The notes beneath the pieces are model-generated. The model was not told the DNA's origin. It saw only the letters and a program-made list of their open reading frames with translations, and searched no databases. A DNA stretch of 60,248 nucleotides. It comes from Acidobacteriota bacterium (GTDB lineage: Bacteria > Acidobacteriota > Terriglobia > Bryobacterales > Bryobacteraceae). Shown here piece by piece: positions 41,377-49,400 of the stretch. The translations under genes were made by a program, and so were the position numbers. Each line of letters opens with the position of its first letter. The stretch's first letter is position 1. The stretch lies in NCBI GenBank assembly GCA_016213775.1, contig JACQZR010000203.1, positions 1-60,248 on the forward strand, in the 5' to 3' direction.

Positions 41377-42764
41377 CAATACACCCCAAATAGCGAATAA
41401 AACGCAATTACCAAAAACACCATCGCCGTCTTCAAACAAGTAATTGCGAAGATATCCCGATATGACTCCCGGTGCGTCATCCCAGTTACGGCCAGCAATG
41501 TAATAATCGCCCCATTATGCGGCAGCGAATCCATCCCCCCGCTTGCCATAGCCGTCACCCGGTGCAGCACCTCCGCTGGAATCCCCGCCGCCTGCGCCCT
41601 CTCCAGGTACGTCTGCCCCATGCTCGCCAGCGCAATCGACATCCCGCCCGACGCGGACCCCGTAATTCCAGCCAGCGTTGTCGTCGTCACGGCCGCATTC
41701 ACCAGCGGCTGTGAGATCGCCTGCGACAAAAACGCATTCACCGTCTGAAACCCCGCCAGCGACGCGATCACCGCGCCAAACCCGTACTCCGAGCCTGTAT
41801 TCAATGTCGCCAGCATCGCCCCGCCCACCGCCTGCTGCGTCTCCTGATGAAACCTCGCCCGCAACCGGCCCCACGCCGTCACCGCCACAAACAGAATCGC
41901 CAGCGCCGCCTCCACGCTCCACAACGCGGCCACCTGCCCGATATCCACCGGCCCCGTCTTGGCAACCCCAACCGCCGCGAAGTCGAAGGTCTTCCCATAC
42001 ACCGCCGGAATCCACGATGTATTGAGCTTGTTCAGAACCCCGACAATCAACAACGGCGCAACCGCCAGCCAGGGATTCGGCAGTGCGCCATCCGAGACCA
42101 CATGCGGCTCATTCCGATGGCCCTCCCCATACCCCTCGCCCGTCTTCGCTGCCTGGCGCCGGCGCCACTCCAGATACGCCATGCCGCTCGCAAACACCAG
42201 CGTTCCGCCAAACAATCCCAGCCACGGCGCGGCCCAAGCGTTCGTATGGAAAAACGCCGTCGGGATGATGTTCTGTATCTGTGGCGAACCCGGCAGCGCG
42301 TCCATCGTGAACGTCCCCAGCCCCAGAACCAGCGTCGCTGGTATCAGCCGTTTCGGAATATCTGCCACCCGGAACATCTCCGCCGCGAACGGGTACACTG
42401 CGAACACCACCACGAACAACGACACGCCCCCATAGGTCAACATCGCCGCCACTCCGACAATCGCCAACATCGCATGGCGCGCCCCGATCAGCCCGATCAG
42501 CGCCTGCAGCAGCGCCCGCGCGAACCCCGACACTTCCATCAATTTCCCAAACACCGCCCCCAACAAAAACACCGGAAAGTACAGCTTCACGAAACTCGCC
42601 AGGCGCTCCATGAAAATCCCCGAATAGAACGGAAACACGAGCGTCGGCGAAGTGAGAGCCGCCGCCAGCAGCGCAGCCACCGGCGCAAACAGAATCACAC
42701 TGAACCCGCGATACGCCACCACAATCAACAGTGCCAGCGCGGCCAGGATAATGAGTACGTCCAT
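41376..42764 (-). CDS. GntP-family permease
   Basis: A 462-residue transporter with about 12-14 hydrophobic helices. GntP-like segments are AAYRGFSV-type N-terminus (VVAYRGFSVILFAPVAALL), LTYGGVSLFVVVFAVYPFA, GTFTMDALPGSPQIQNIIP and ASGGMDSLPHNGAIITLL. GntP proteins are proton symporters for gluconate and related organic acids. The dehydrogenase downstream is translationally coupled. A TATACT box lies ten bases before the ATG on the minus strand (42780-42775). Divergent to it is the broken start of proS. Confidence 0.9.
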   Translation of the reverse strand: MDVLIILAALALLIVVAYRGFSVILFAPVAALLAAALTSPTLVFPFYSGIFMERLASFVKLYFPVFLLGAVFGKLMEVSGFARALLQALIGLIGARHAMLAIVGVAAMLTYGGVSLFVVVFAVYPFAAEMFRVADIPKRLIPATLVLGLGTFTMDALPGSPQIQNIIPTAFFHTNAWAAPWLGLFGGTLVFASGMAYLEWRRRQAAKTGEGYGEGHRNEPHVVSDGALPNPWLAVAPLLIVGVLNKLNTSWIPAVYGKTFDFAAVGVAKTGPVDIGQVAALWSVEAALAILFVAVTAWGRLRARFHQETQQAVGGAMLATLNTGSEYGFGAVIASLAGFQTVNAFLSQAISQPLVNAAVTTTTLAGITGSASGGMSIALASMGQTYLERAQAAGIPAEVLHRVTAMASGGMDSLPHNGAIITLLAVTGMTHRESYRDIFAITCLKTAMVFLVIAFYSLFGVY

Positions 42765-42808
42765 TCGGGTGACCAGTATACGCCCCTTCTGCCAAAATAG
42801 AGAAATTC

Positions 42809-42910
42809 ATGGCGGAATCACCCATCACACCCCGCGATCGCGACTTTGCTCAGTGGTATCAGGACATCGTTCTCCAGGGCGATATGGCCGAGCCTGCCGA
42901 AGTCGTCATG
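42809..42910 (+). pseudogene. proS: N-terminal fragment of prolyl-tRNA synthetase
   Basis: ATG 42809 begins 33 codons reading [20 protein letters not shown] and then [13 protein letters not shown]. This is the conserved start of archaeal/eukaryotic-type ProS (normally followed by RGCMVIRPxGYAIWE). The frame then departs abruptly. A cell needs one intact proS, so a working copy must lie elsewhere. The fragment marks a recombination breakpoint near 42908-42911. Confidence 0.8.
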
Positions 42911-43020
42911 ATTCCACGGTGGCGGCGAACACGGCGTACACCTATTCTGTGGGGGCGGTGGATTTGCATGGGAACGTGAGTCCCGACAGCAATGTCGCGA
43001 TTACGGCTCCAGGAACGCCG
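42911..43020 (+). pseudogene. Fibronectin type III domain fragment
   Basis: Immediately after the proS fragment, in another frame, the sequence reads [18 protein letters not shown] and then [17 protein letters not shown]. This is the C-terminal half of an FN3 domain as found in secreted glycoside hydrolases and adhesins. It has no start and no continuation beyond about 43020, so it is a second unrelated gene scrap at the same junction. Confidence 0.7.
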
Positions 43021-43262
43021 CGTTGGGTGCCAAGTCCACTCCCCTGTCGGCTCTTACGACTGATTCTCGCTCAGCACTTGCAGCAAGATTGTTGCTGGAA
43101 CATGACTTTCCGTCCAGGCGATTCGTTACCCATGGGTTGCGATCGTCTCATGAGCCCGCCCGTTCCCCTCGAGTCTATGTCTTTGCCTCAGCGGAAACGG
43201 ACACCAATGGACACCAGGAAGAGGGTAGGAGGCTACAAAGCCGGAAAGAGGGCCGGAAACCG
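43021..43262. other. Gap after the gene fragments, no clear gene
   Basis: A plus-strand frame stays open here (SALTTDSRSALAARLLLEHD) but has mixed codon use and no start site. It may be another scrap. Nothing else is recognised. Confidence 0.35.
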
Positions 43263-43295
43263 GTGACACAACCCGCGCCATTCGGGTGCATACTC
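43263..43295 (+). promoter_or_regulatory. Candidate ECF-type promoter of the sigma/anti-sigma operon
   Basis: GTGACACAA (43263-43271), 15 bases, then TGCATACTC (43287-43295), ending just before the ATG at 43297. The same two 9-base boxes with the same 15-base spacing lie upstream of the TonB receptor at 45133-45165. The -10-like box almost touches the start codon, so either the transcript is leaderless or translation starts further in. Confidence 0.65.
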
Positions 43296-43296
43296 T

Positions 43297-43914
43297 ATGG
43301 GGACTATCCCGGGGGGCATTCTGGGCCATCGAACGGATGTGGAGCTGATCGACGAGATCCGGCGCGGCGGCGCCGAAGCGCTGGGTGTGCTGTTCGATCG
43401 CTATGCGACGCTGGTTTTCGACATCGCCAGAAAGGTCCTGAACGACAGGGGAGAAGCCGAGGATCTGATGCAGGATGTTTTTATCGAGGTGTACCGGAAG
43501 GCAGAACTGTATCAGCCCGGCAAAGGCAGTGTGAAGGTCTGGCTGATGCAGTATGCCTACCACCGCAGCTTCAACCGGAGGAAGTATCTCGCCCTGAGAA
43601 GTTTCTACGACGCCTCTCCCGCCGCAGCGCTCGCGGACAGCGAACTGGCGGGCGGCTGGGGAGGGCGTGACGGACTCACGTTCCATGACTGGGTGCAGGT
43701 TTTGAAACGGGGGATGACAGAGCTGAGCGACAAGGAGAAACGGATCATCACGCTCGTTGCCTTTGACGGACTTACCGTGCGCGAGGCTTCTGAGCGCGTT
43801 CGCGAGTCTTATGTGAATGGCCGGAATCATTACTACCGGGGACTAAGAAAATTGAGGGGATTCCTGAGGCACGAAGCGCCGGAGCCAAGAGAGGTGAACA
43901 ATGGCTGTTCATGA
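43297..43914 (+). CDS. ECF sigma factor
   Basis: A 205-residue ECF sigma factor. Region 2 (about 25-90) holds ALGVLFDRYATLVFDIARKVL and DLMQDVFIEVYRKAELYQ. Region 4 (about 140-190) holds MTELSDKEKRIITLVAFDGLTVREASERV and VNGRNHYYRGLRKLR, with an imperfect helix-turn-helix. The gene overlaps the anti-sigma gene by 14 bases, so they are coupled. The shared promoter boxes suggest it transcribes its own operon and the TonB receptor gene downstream. The start could lie a few codons inside, because the putative -10 box abuts this ATG. Confidence 0.92.
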   Translation: MGTIPGGILGHRTDVELIDEIRRGGAEALGVLFDRYATLVFDIARKVLNDRGEAEDLMQDVFIEVYRKAELYQPGKGSVKVWLMQYAYHRSFNRRKYLALRSFYDASPAAALADSELAGGWGGRDGLTFHDWVQVLKRGMTELSDKEKRIITLVAFDGLTVREASERVRESYVNGRNHYYRGLRKLRGFLRHEAPEPREVNNGCS

Positions 43915-45136
43915 AGTTTTCGAACAGCTTTGCGCGCTCGCGGCTGCCGGAGAGGTCACACCGGAAGAGTTCCGGAAGCTTCAAGAGCATTTACATGAAT
44001 GCCCCAGTTGCCGCGCCTGCTACCGCGATTTTCACTCGATCGTTGGCGAGGGACTCCCAGTACTGGATGAGCCCCGCACCGCCGGCTGGCGGCTTGACGG
44101 TCGAGCGATGAAGAGGCGGTTCGTCGAACGGGCAGTCCAGGAGGGCATACCGCTTGCAGAGAGCCGCCGGCAGACCACTTGGCCGCGATGGATCCCAGCG
44201 CCCGCCGCTACGGTGGCCCTGGTGCTACTCGGGTGGCCGGCCTACCACTTCCACGTGCAGCGCACCGAAGCCGACGAAAAGATTGTGGGTTTGTCTCAGA
44301 GGATCGCCGAGATGGAGCGCCTGGTTGCCGAAAAGCGCGAACCGCTGCCCACTAAGGTGGCACCGCTGCCCGCACCGCCGCCGCCCGGTCCATCGGCTGG
44401 CGAGCTCGAACTCGCCAGGCAACTCGCCGCGCTTCGTGACGAGCGCGATGCCGCACTGCAGGACAGAGGTAGCTTGAAGGAGCGAGCTTCAGCCCTCTCC
44501 GCGGAGTTGGAGCAGCTTCGCCGGGAGTCGGGCGGGGCCCGGGCAGAGACCGAGCGCCTCGAACGCGGCCTTCAGCAGGCCCAACTCAGCCTCGCACGCG
44601 CGAACCAGGATTTGGAATCACTCCGTGGCGTGCTCTCGGCCGACAGAAGAACGATCGCTGAGCAGCGAAGCCGGCTCGATCAGATCGCGGCGAGAATGCG
44701 CGAGCAGGCCGAAATCCTCGATCGTGAGCGCGAGCTTCTGGCCGCCGCAGGGGATATCCGCGATCTGATGGGAGCTCGCGACATGCGAATCGCTGAGGTA
44801 GCGGACATCGGCGGTCCCCGCCGGCGCGGAATGCCTGGACGCGTCTTCTACTCGCGGGAAAAGCTGATCTATTACGCGTTCGACTTGGACAACCGGGGCG
44901 ACATCAGGAAGCTCGCGTTCCAGGTGTGGGGAAAACGGGAGGGACGTTCCCAGCCGCCACGGAGCCTCGGCTTTCTCAGCCTGGACGATGCCGGCCAAAA
45001 GCGCTGGGTTTTGCGGAACGAAGATCCGGCTTTGCTGGCGCAAATCGACCAGGTGTTTGTCACCGTCGAGCCTCCAGGGGGCAGCAGGCAGCCGACCGGT
45101 CGCGGGATTCTCTTCGCCAGCCTGATCCAGCCGTGA
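43901..45136 (+). CDS. Zinc-finger anti-sigma factor with transmembrane helix and long coiled coil
   Basis: This 411-residue protein starts with a zf-HC2-type anti-sigma domain (residues 1-45, HLHECPSCRACY carrying the HxxxCxxC zinc site). A transmembrane helix follows (about 102-118, AATVALVLLGWPAYHFHV). A coiled coil spans about 125-290, interrupted by a Pro-rich stretch (APLPAPPPPGPS). The C-terminal region (about 300-411, VFYSREKLIYYAFDLDNR) is beta-like and probably periplasmic. The cytoplasmic zinc domain should hold the ECF factor, and the periplasmic part should sense the signal. A coiled coil of this length is unusual for an anti-sigma factor. Confidence 0.88.
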   Translation: MAVHEVFEQLCALAAAGEVTPEEFRKLQEHLHECPSCRACYRDFHSIVGEGLPVLDEPRTAGWRLDGRAMKRRFVERAVQEGIPLAESRRQTTWPRWIPAPAATVALVLLGWPAYHFHVQRTEADEKIVGLSQRIAEMERLVAEKREPLPTKVAPLPAPPPPGPSAGELELARQLAALRDERDAALQDRGSLKERASALSAELEQLRRESGGARAETERLERGLQQAQLSLARANQDLESLRGVLSADRRTIAEQRSRLDQIAARMREQAEILDRERELLAAAGDIRDLMGARDMRIAEVADIGGPRRRGMPGRVFYSREKLIYYAFDLDNRGDIRKLAFQVWGKREGRSQPPRSLGFLSLDDAGQKRWVLRNEDPALLAQIDQVFVTVEPPGGSRQPTGRGILFASLIQP

Positions 45137-45165
45137 CACAATTCTCCGCTTGCGGCTGCATACTC
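45133..45165 (+). promoter_or_regulatory. Candidate ECF-type promoter of the TonB receptor gene
   Basis: GTGACACAA (45133-45141), 15 bases, TGCATACTC (45157-45165), identical in both boxes and spacing to the site before the ECF gene. It starts at the last bases of the anti-sigma gene. A strong GAGGAGGGGGG Shine-Dalgarno follows before ATG 45190, giving a short normal leader. Confidence 0.65.
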
Positions 45166-45189
45166 AGATGAACGAGGAGGGGGGGAACG

Positions 45190-48100
45190 ATGCGAATCCC
45201 AGGCATGCTGATTCTGCTGGCGACCTCACTGTGCGCTGGCCCGACCGCCACCCTGACGGGCCGAGTCACGGACACAACAGGCGCGGTGATGACCGGCGCT
45301 GAAGTGCAGGCGATCAACGTGGAGACCGGGGTCAGGATCACCACGGTTACTAACGAGGAGGGACTCTATCGGATTCTGCATTTGCAGCCGGGAATCTACC
45401 GCCTGATGTTCCGGAAACTCGGCTTTCAGACCATCGTCAAGCCGGGTCTTGAACTGCGAGTCGACGATATCATCCAGTTGAATTTCGAAATGCAGATCGG
45501 CTCGGTGGAGCAGAGCGTCACTGTCGAGGAGGGCACGCCGCTGGTTGAGGCGGAAACGGGAACGCTGAGCCAGGTCATCGATCGCAACGTGATGGCTGAG
45601 CTGCCTTCGTTGGCGCGCAATCCCTACGATTTCGTGGCCCTCAGCGCGGGCGCCGTCCCGTCTCTGAATGCCAGCGGGAGTGGCGGGTCAGGCTTTCGAG
45701 GCGTGGGAATCGCGATCAACGGCCAGCGTGCAGAAGCTGCGAGTTTCCTGCTCGATGGCAGCGACAACACCGACACACCGTCGACCAATCCCGGGCAGAC
45801 GGTGCCCAGTGAGGCCGTGCGCGAGTACCGCATCCTCACCAACAGCTTCACGGCCGAGTACGGACGCAATGCCGGGTTTGTGGCAAACCTGGTGACCAAA
45901 AGCGGGACCAATGAATTCCACGGCTCGGCGTACGACTACGCGCGCAACTCCCGCTTGGCCGCCAACAGCTTCGAGAATAATGCGCGAAGCAACCCGCGGG
46001 CCGTTTTCAACCGCCACCAGCCTGGCGGGTCGCTGGGCGGCCCAATCATGCAGGACAAGGTATTCTTCTTCGGGTCGTTCGAGTCCATCCTGGTGCGCAG
46101 CTCGGACTCGAGCACCTACAGCGTTCCCACGCCGCAGCTCGTGGCGATCAGCTCGCCGGCGACCCAGGCCATCTTCCGCAAGTACCCGCTGCCGGCGAAC
46201 TTGTCGAGTACCGAAGTGACGGCGCGGACGGTGCGCCCTTTCGGCGGGGGCTCGCCGGTGACACTGCCGGTATTTGCGGCGGTCTCGCGCATCGGGCCGA
46301 TTGAGGCCGGCGCGGGGCAGCCCCAAAACACAAACCTCGGCACCTTGCGTGTGGACTCAGCGCTGGGCGCCCGGATAATGCTCGTCGGCCGCTACGCCAT
46401 TCAGGATGTGGATCAATTCGCCAGCGTGCGCCAGCCCTATACCGCTGACCTCGACCTGCCTACGTTCACGCGCAACCAAAGTGCGACGCTAAGGCTGACG
46501 CGGATGTGGTCGGCCGGCGTCGTGAGCGAGTCCCGGCTGGTGTACAACCGGTATTCCACGGTGCAGCCTGAGGCGGGACTCAACGGCCTTTTCTATACCT
46601 TCACAATACAAAACGAGGCGACCGCCCAGTTGCCTACAGGCCGGCAGAGCATTGGCGGACCGCGAAATCTCTACGAGATTCACCAAACTGCCAACTGGGT
46701 GCTCGGGAGACACAACTGGAAGCTTGGCGGACAGGCTGTCCACTACCGCGATACTAGAGAGGTAACGGCTGGTCCTATCTTCGCCGGCGTGCGGCCTCGC
46801 TTTCCCGATCTCCAGGGATTTGTCGACGGCCGGCTCAGCAGGGTTGACGTCGAGTTCGATTTCTTTGCGAATGGCCGGCTACCGGGCGACCTGGTGCAAG
46901 GACCCGTCGTGCCCGCCGACCGGCGCGGTCACTCGCGCTACAAGGACTTGTCCTGGTTCGTCCAGGACACCTGGAAGGTGACGCCCCGGCTCACGTTGAC
47001 ACCAGGCATCCGTTGGGAGTTCTTCGGAAGACCGTACAGCGTTGGCCACGAAAGAACGCGGCAGGTCAATTACTATCTTGGAGAAGGCGCCACGTACTTC
47101 GAGCGTTTCGCCAACGGAAGCTTTCTCCGCACCGTCGACGCTCCCGGGAAATATCGGGGCCATTACGCGCTGCCGGACCGCAACAACTTCGGACCGCGGC
47201 TGGGTGTGGTCTATGAACTGAGCGGCGACGGTAAGACGGTGGCCCGGGCCGGCGGCGGGATCTTCTTCAACCGTGGCTACGGAGTTGGCGTTAACACTCT
47301 TACGGGCCAGGTTTCATTTCTCAATGTCCCCTTCACTCCGGAGATGCTCGAAAACGCCTACTCCATCCCTGGGCAGGCCACCGGCGTAGCGCCGAACATC
47401 GGCCGTCAAGATCAGGACGTCAAGGTTGCCTACACAAGCGCTTGGAACGCCACGATCGAGCGTGAGTGGGGTTCCAAAGTAGTGCTGTCCGCTTCCTACG
47501 TCGGATCGAGCGGCTCGGGGTTAGTGCTGCGCGCCCGCGAAAATGGGCTGTTCAGCGGGCGTTACGTGGGCCGGCCGAATCAGCGCCTCCTCCCCAACTA
47601 CGGCGCCATTACCACCATCAAGAACCTGGCACACTCCAGCTACCACGCTCTTCAACTCAGGGCCAGCAGCCGGCATATCCCTTGTCTGGGACTCCAATTC
47701 GGCGCCAACTATACCTGGGGTCACTCCATTGACAACTCCAGCGCCGCTGATGCCGAGGGTAGTGGATTCACTCAAGGCGCACCTGTTGACCCCACCCGGC
47801 CGCGGATCGACCGGGGCAACTCCAGCTTCGACCAGAGACACCGGTTCGTAGCGCACTGGATCTGGGCATTACCCGCCGGCCGGAACGGCTCGGGTCTGGC
47901 GAAGCACCTTGCCGGCGGCTGGCAGGTAAGCGGCATCGCCTCGTTTCAAACCGGGCAACCCTTCTATATGTATGACTGGGGAACCCTGGACCGCGACGGT
48001 GTCTCTGGGCGTCCGAGGGTAGCGGGGCGTTTGCCCGAGGTGCTGGGAGCGGCCGAAATGATCCCCGATCCATTGAGCCCCAACAGATTCCTGTATCTGC

Positions 48101-48474
48101 CCGCAAACCAGATCCGCAACCGCGACGGGAGTTGCATCCCGAACGCGACGCCGTTCGCCTGCCTCGCCTCCGTCTACGATCCGCTCGACGATCTGCTGCC
48201 GCGAAACGCCTACACTCGCCCCGGCCTGCACTTCCAGGACGTCGCGGTCAGCAAGAACATTCGTGTGCGTGAATCGGTGCGGGTGCAGCTTCGCGCCGAG
48301 TTCTACAACCTGTTCAACCATGCCAATCGGGAGTTGGTGCCTGGCGCTGGCGGGGTGCCTGGCGGCTTCCAACTGAGCAGCCCCGCGTTCGCCGGCGGGA
48401 GCGTGGCCGGCGTCATCGCCCAGTACGGGGGCACGCCGCGGCAGGTAGTGTTCGCGGCGAAGATCCTCTTCTAA
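45190..48474 (+). CDS. Oar-like TonB-dependent outer-membrane receptor
   Basis: A 1,094-residue outer-membrane protein with a signal peptide (GMLILLATSLCAGP). A carboxypeptidase-regulatory-like domain follows (about 20-100, ATLTGRVTDTTGAVMTGAEVQ). The plug domain spans about 110-240 (SLARNPYDFVALSAG, RVAING-type GVGIAINGQRAEAASFLLDG), and the barrel continues to the C-terminal FAAKILF. The AEYGRNAGFVANLVTKSGTNEFHG segment is typical of the acidobacterial Oar/TonB group. The ligand is unknown. The shared promoter with the ECF gene suggests signal-controlled uptake. Confidence 0.93.
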   Translation: MRIPGMLILLATSLCAGPTATLTGRVTDTTGAVMTGAEVQAINVETGVRITTVTNEEGLYRILHLQPGIYRLMFRKLGFQTIVKPGLELRVDDIIQLNFEMQIGSVEQSVTVEEGTPLVEAETGTLSQVIDRNVMAELPSLARNPYDFVALSAGAVPSLNASGSGGSGFRGVGIAINGQRAEAASFLLDGSDNTDTPSTNPGQTVPSEAVREYRILTNSFTAEYGRNAGFVANLVTKSGTNEFHGSAYDYARNSRLAANSFENNARSNPRAVFNRHQPGGSLGGPIMQDKVFFFGSFESILVRSSDSSTYSVPTPQLVAISSPATQAIFRKYPLPANLSSTEVTARTVRPFGGGSPVTLPVFAAVSRIGPIEAGAGQPQNTNLGTLRVDSALGARIMLVGRYAIQDVDQFASVRQPYTADLDLPTFTRNQSATLRLTRMWSAGVVSESRLVYNRYSTVQPEAGLNGLFYTFTIQNEATAQLPTGRQSIGGPRNLYEIHQTANWVLGRHNWKLGGQAVHYRDTREVTAGPIFAGVRPRFPDLQGFVDGRLSRVDVEFDFFANGRLPGDLVQGPVVPADRRGHSRYKDLSWFVQDTWKVTPRLTLTPGIRWEFFGRPYSVGHERTRQVNYYLGEGATYFERFANGSFLRTVDAPGKYRGHYALPDRNNFGPRLGVVYELSGDGKTVARAGGGIFFNRGYGVGVNTLTGQVSFLNVPFTPEMLENAYSIPGQATGVAPNIGRQDQDVKVAYTSAWNATIEREWGSKVVLSASYVGSSGSGLVLRARENGLFSGRYVGRPNQRLLPNYGAITTIKNLAHSSYHALQLRASSRHIPCLGLQFGANYTWGHSIDNSSAADAEGSGFTQGAPVDPTRPRIDRGNSSFDQRHRFVAHWIWALPAGRNGSGLAKHLAGGWQVSGIASFQTGQPFYMYDWGTLDRDGVSGRPRVAGRLPEVLGAAEMIPDPLSPNRFLYLPANQIRNRDGSCIPNATPFACLASVYDPLDDLLPRNAYTRPGLHFQDVAVSKNIRVRESVRVQLRAEFYNLFNHANRELVPGAGGVPGGFQLSSPAFAGGSVAGVIAQYGGTPRQVVFAAKILF

Positions 48475-48508
48475 TGCTTGCAGAACCACATACAAGGAGA
48501 CTCGTCCA

Positions 48509-48991
48509 ATGAACCGAAGAAGCCTGATGTGCCAATCCGTATTCGCCACCGCCGCAACGTTGCTCGGAGCCCGCCACGGGCGCGCGCAATCGCGTGGCTC
48601 CAAAGCTCTGATCGGCGCCTGGGACGTCACAACAATCTACCTGGATGGTGACCAGCCGCCAAACATCCCGCTGACATCACGCAGACTGGTCACGTTTGCA
48701 GAGGGGGGAACCGTATTTGACAACAGTGGATTGCCAGGAGAGATTCCGGCAGAGGGCGTCTGGGAATTCGCCGGCGCCAACATATTCGAGGGCACTTGGG
48801 TACGCTTGATTCGTGATGCCCAGGGCCAAGTCGTCGGCACGAACAGAGTGCGTTCGCAAATTCGCCTCACAACAGAAGACGAATATGAGAATGAGGCCAA
48901 AATCGATGTCTTCAATCTCGCGGGCGCGACGTTGTTTAGCTGGCGAGCGAGAGGCCAAGGCCGCCGCATCAAGCTGGACTCATTCGAGTAG
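48509..48991 (+). CDS. Exported lipocalin-like small protein
   Basis: A 160-residue protein preceded by AAGGAG (48496-48501), 34 bases after the TonB receptor and probably in its transcript. The N-terminus (MNRRSLMCQSVFATAATLLGARHGRAQ) looks like a Tat or Sec signal with AXA-type cleavage. The mature part is beta-rich (LIGAWDVTTIYLDG, GVWEFAGANIFEGTWVRL) and resembles lipocalin-like domain proteins. It may bind the receptor ligand in the periplasm; this is inference from position. Confidence 0.75.
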   Translation: MNRRSLMCQSVFATAATLLGARHGRAQSRGSKALIGAWDVTTIYLDGDQPPNIPLTSRRLVTFAEGGTVFDNSGLPGEIPAEGVWEFAGANIFEGTWVRLIRDAQGQVVGTNRVRSQIRLTTEDEYENEAKIDVFNLAGATLFSWRARGQGRRIKLDSFE

Positions 48992-49400
48992 GCATATTCA
49001 TTCACCTGAGCATGCCTTGCCTGGTGCAGAATCATCAGTGATTGCCGCTTTCCGCCGCGCATGAGGGCTAATGCCTTTGGGCTACTGCCTCGGCAACACG
49101 CCGGCTGTGTAGTGGGGGATTCGATCTTTGTGAGTTTCCTCTCAGGCAGATCTGCGAGGCGGCACCCCCACCGTACCTCGGCTTGTCGTAGTTGAACTTT
49201 CGACCAACTCGACCATTGGAGTGAGTTCTCCGACCGGCCACGTACAACACCAGCCGGATCAGCAGCAACTGAGACCGTCACTACTTCGTGACCGCACGGT
49301 ACACCAGGCTCACTTCTCGGCATCGCAGTTCCTGGTCGTCAGTGAACGAGTGCTATGGGCTATTGGCAGAACCCCCAGGGGTCCCGTACTCCCGGCCCTG
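48992..49400. other. 409-base gap between convergent genes, no gene recognised
   Basis: All frames carry stops or atypical composition. No terminator with a U-run, no repeat shared with other gaps and no transposase trace could be seen. The segment may hold old degraded sequence. Confidence 0.45.

Noticed and set aside
41847-42800. Long plus-strand frame opposite the GntP permease
   Set aside because: Arg/His/Gln/Pro-rich shadow; the permease frame has regular hydrophobic helices.
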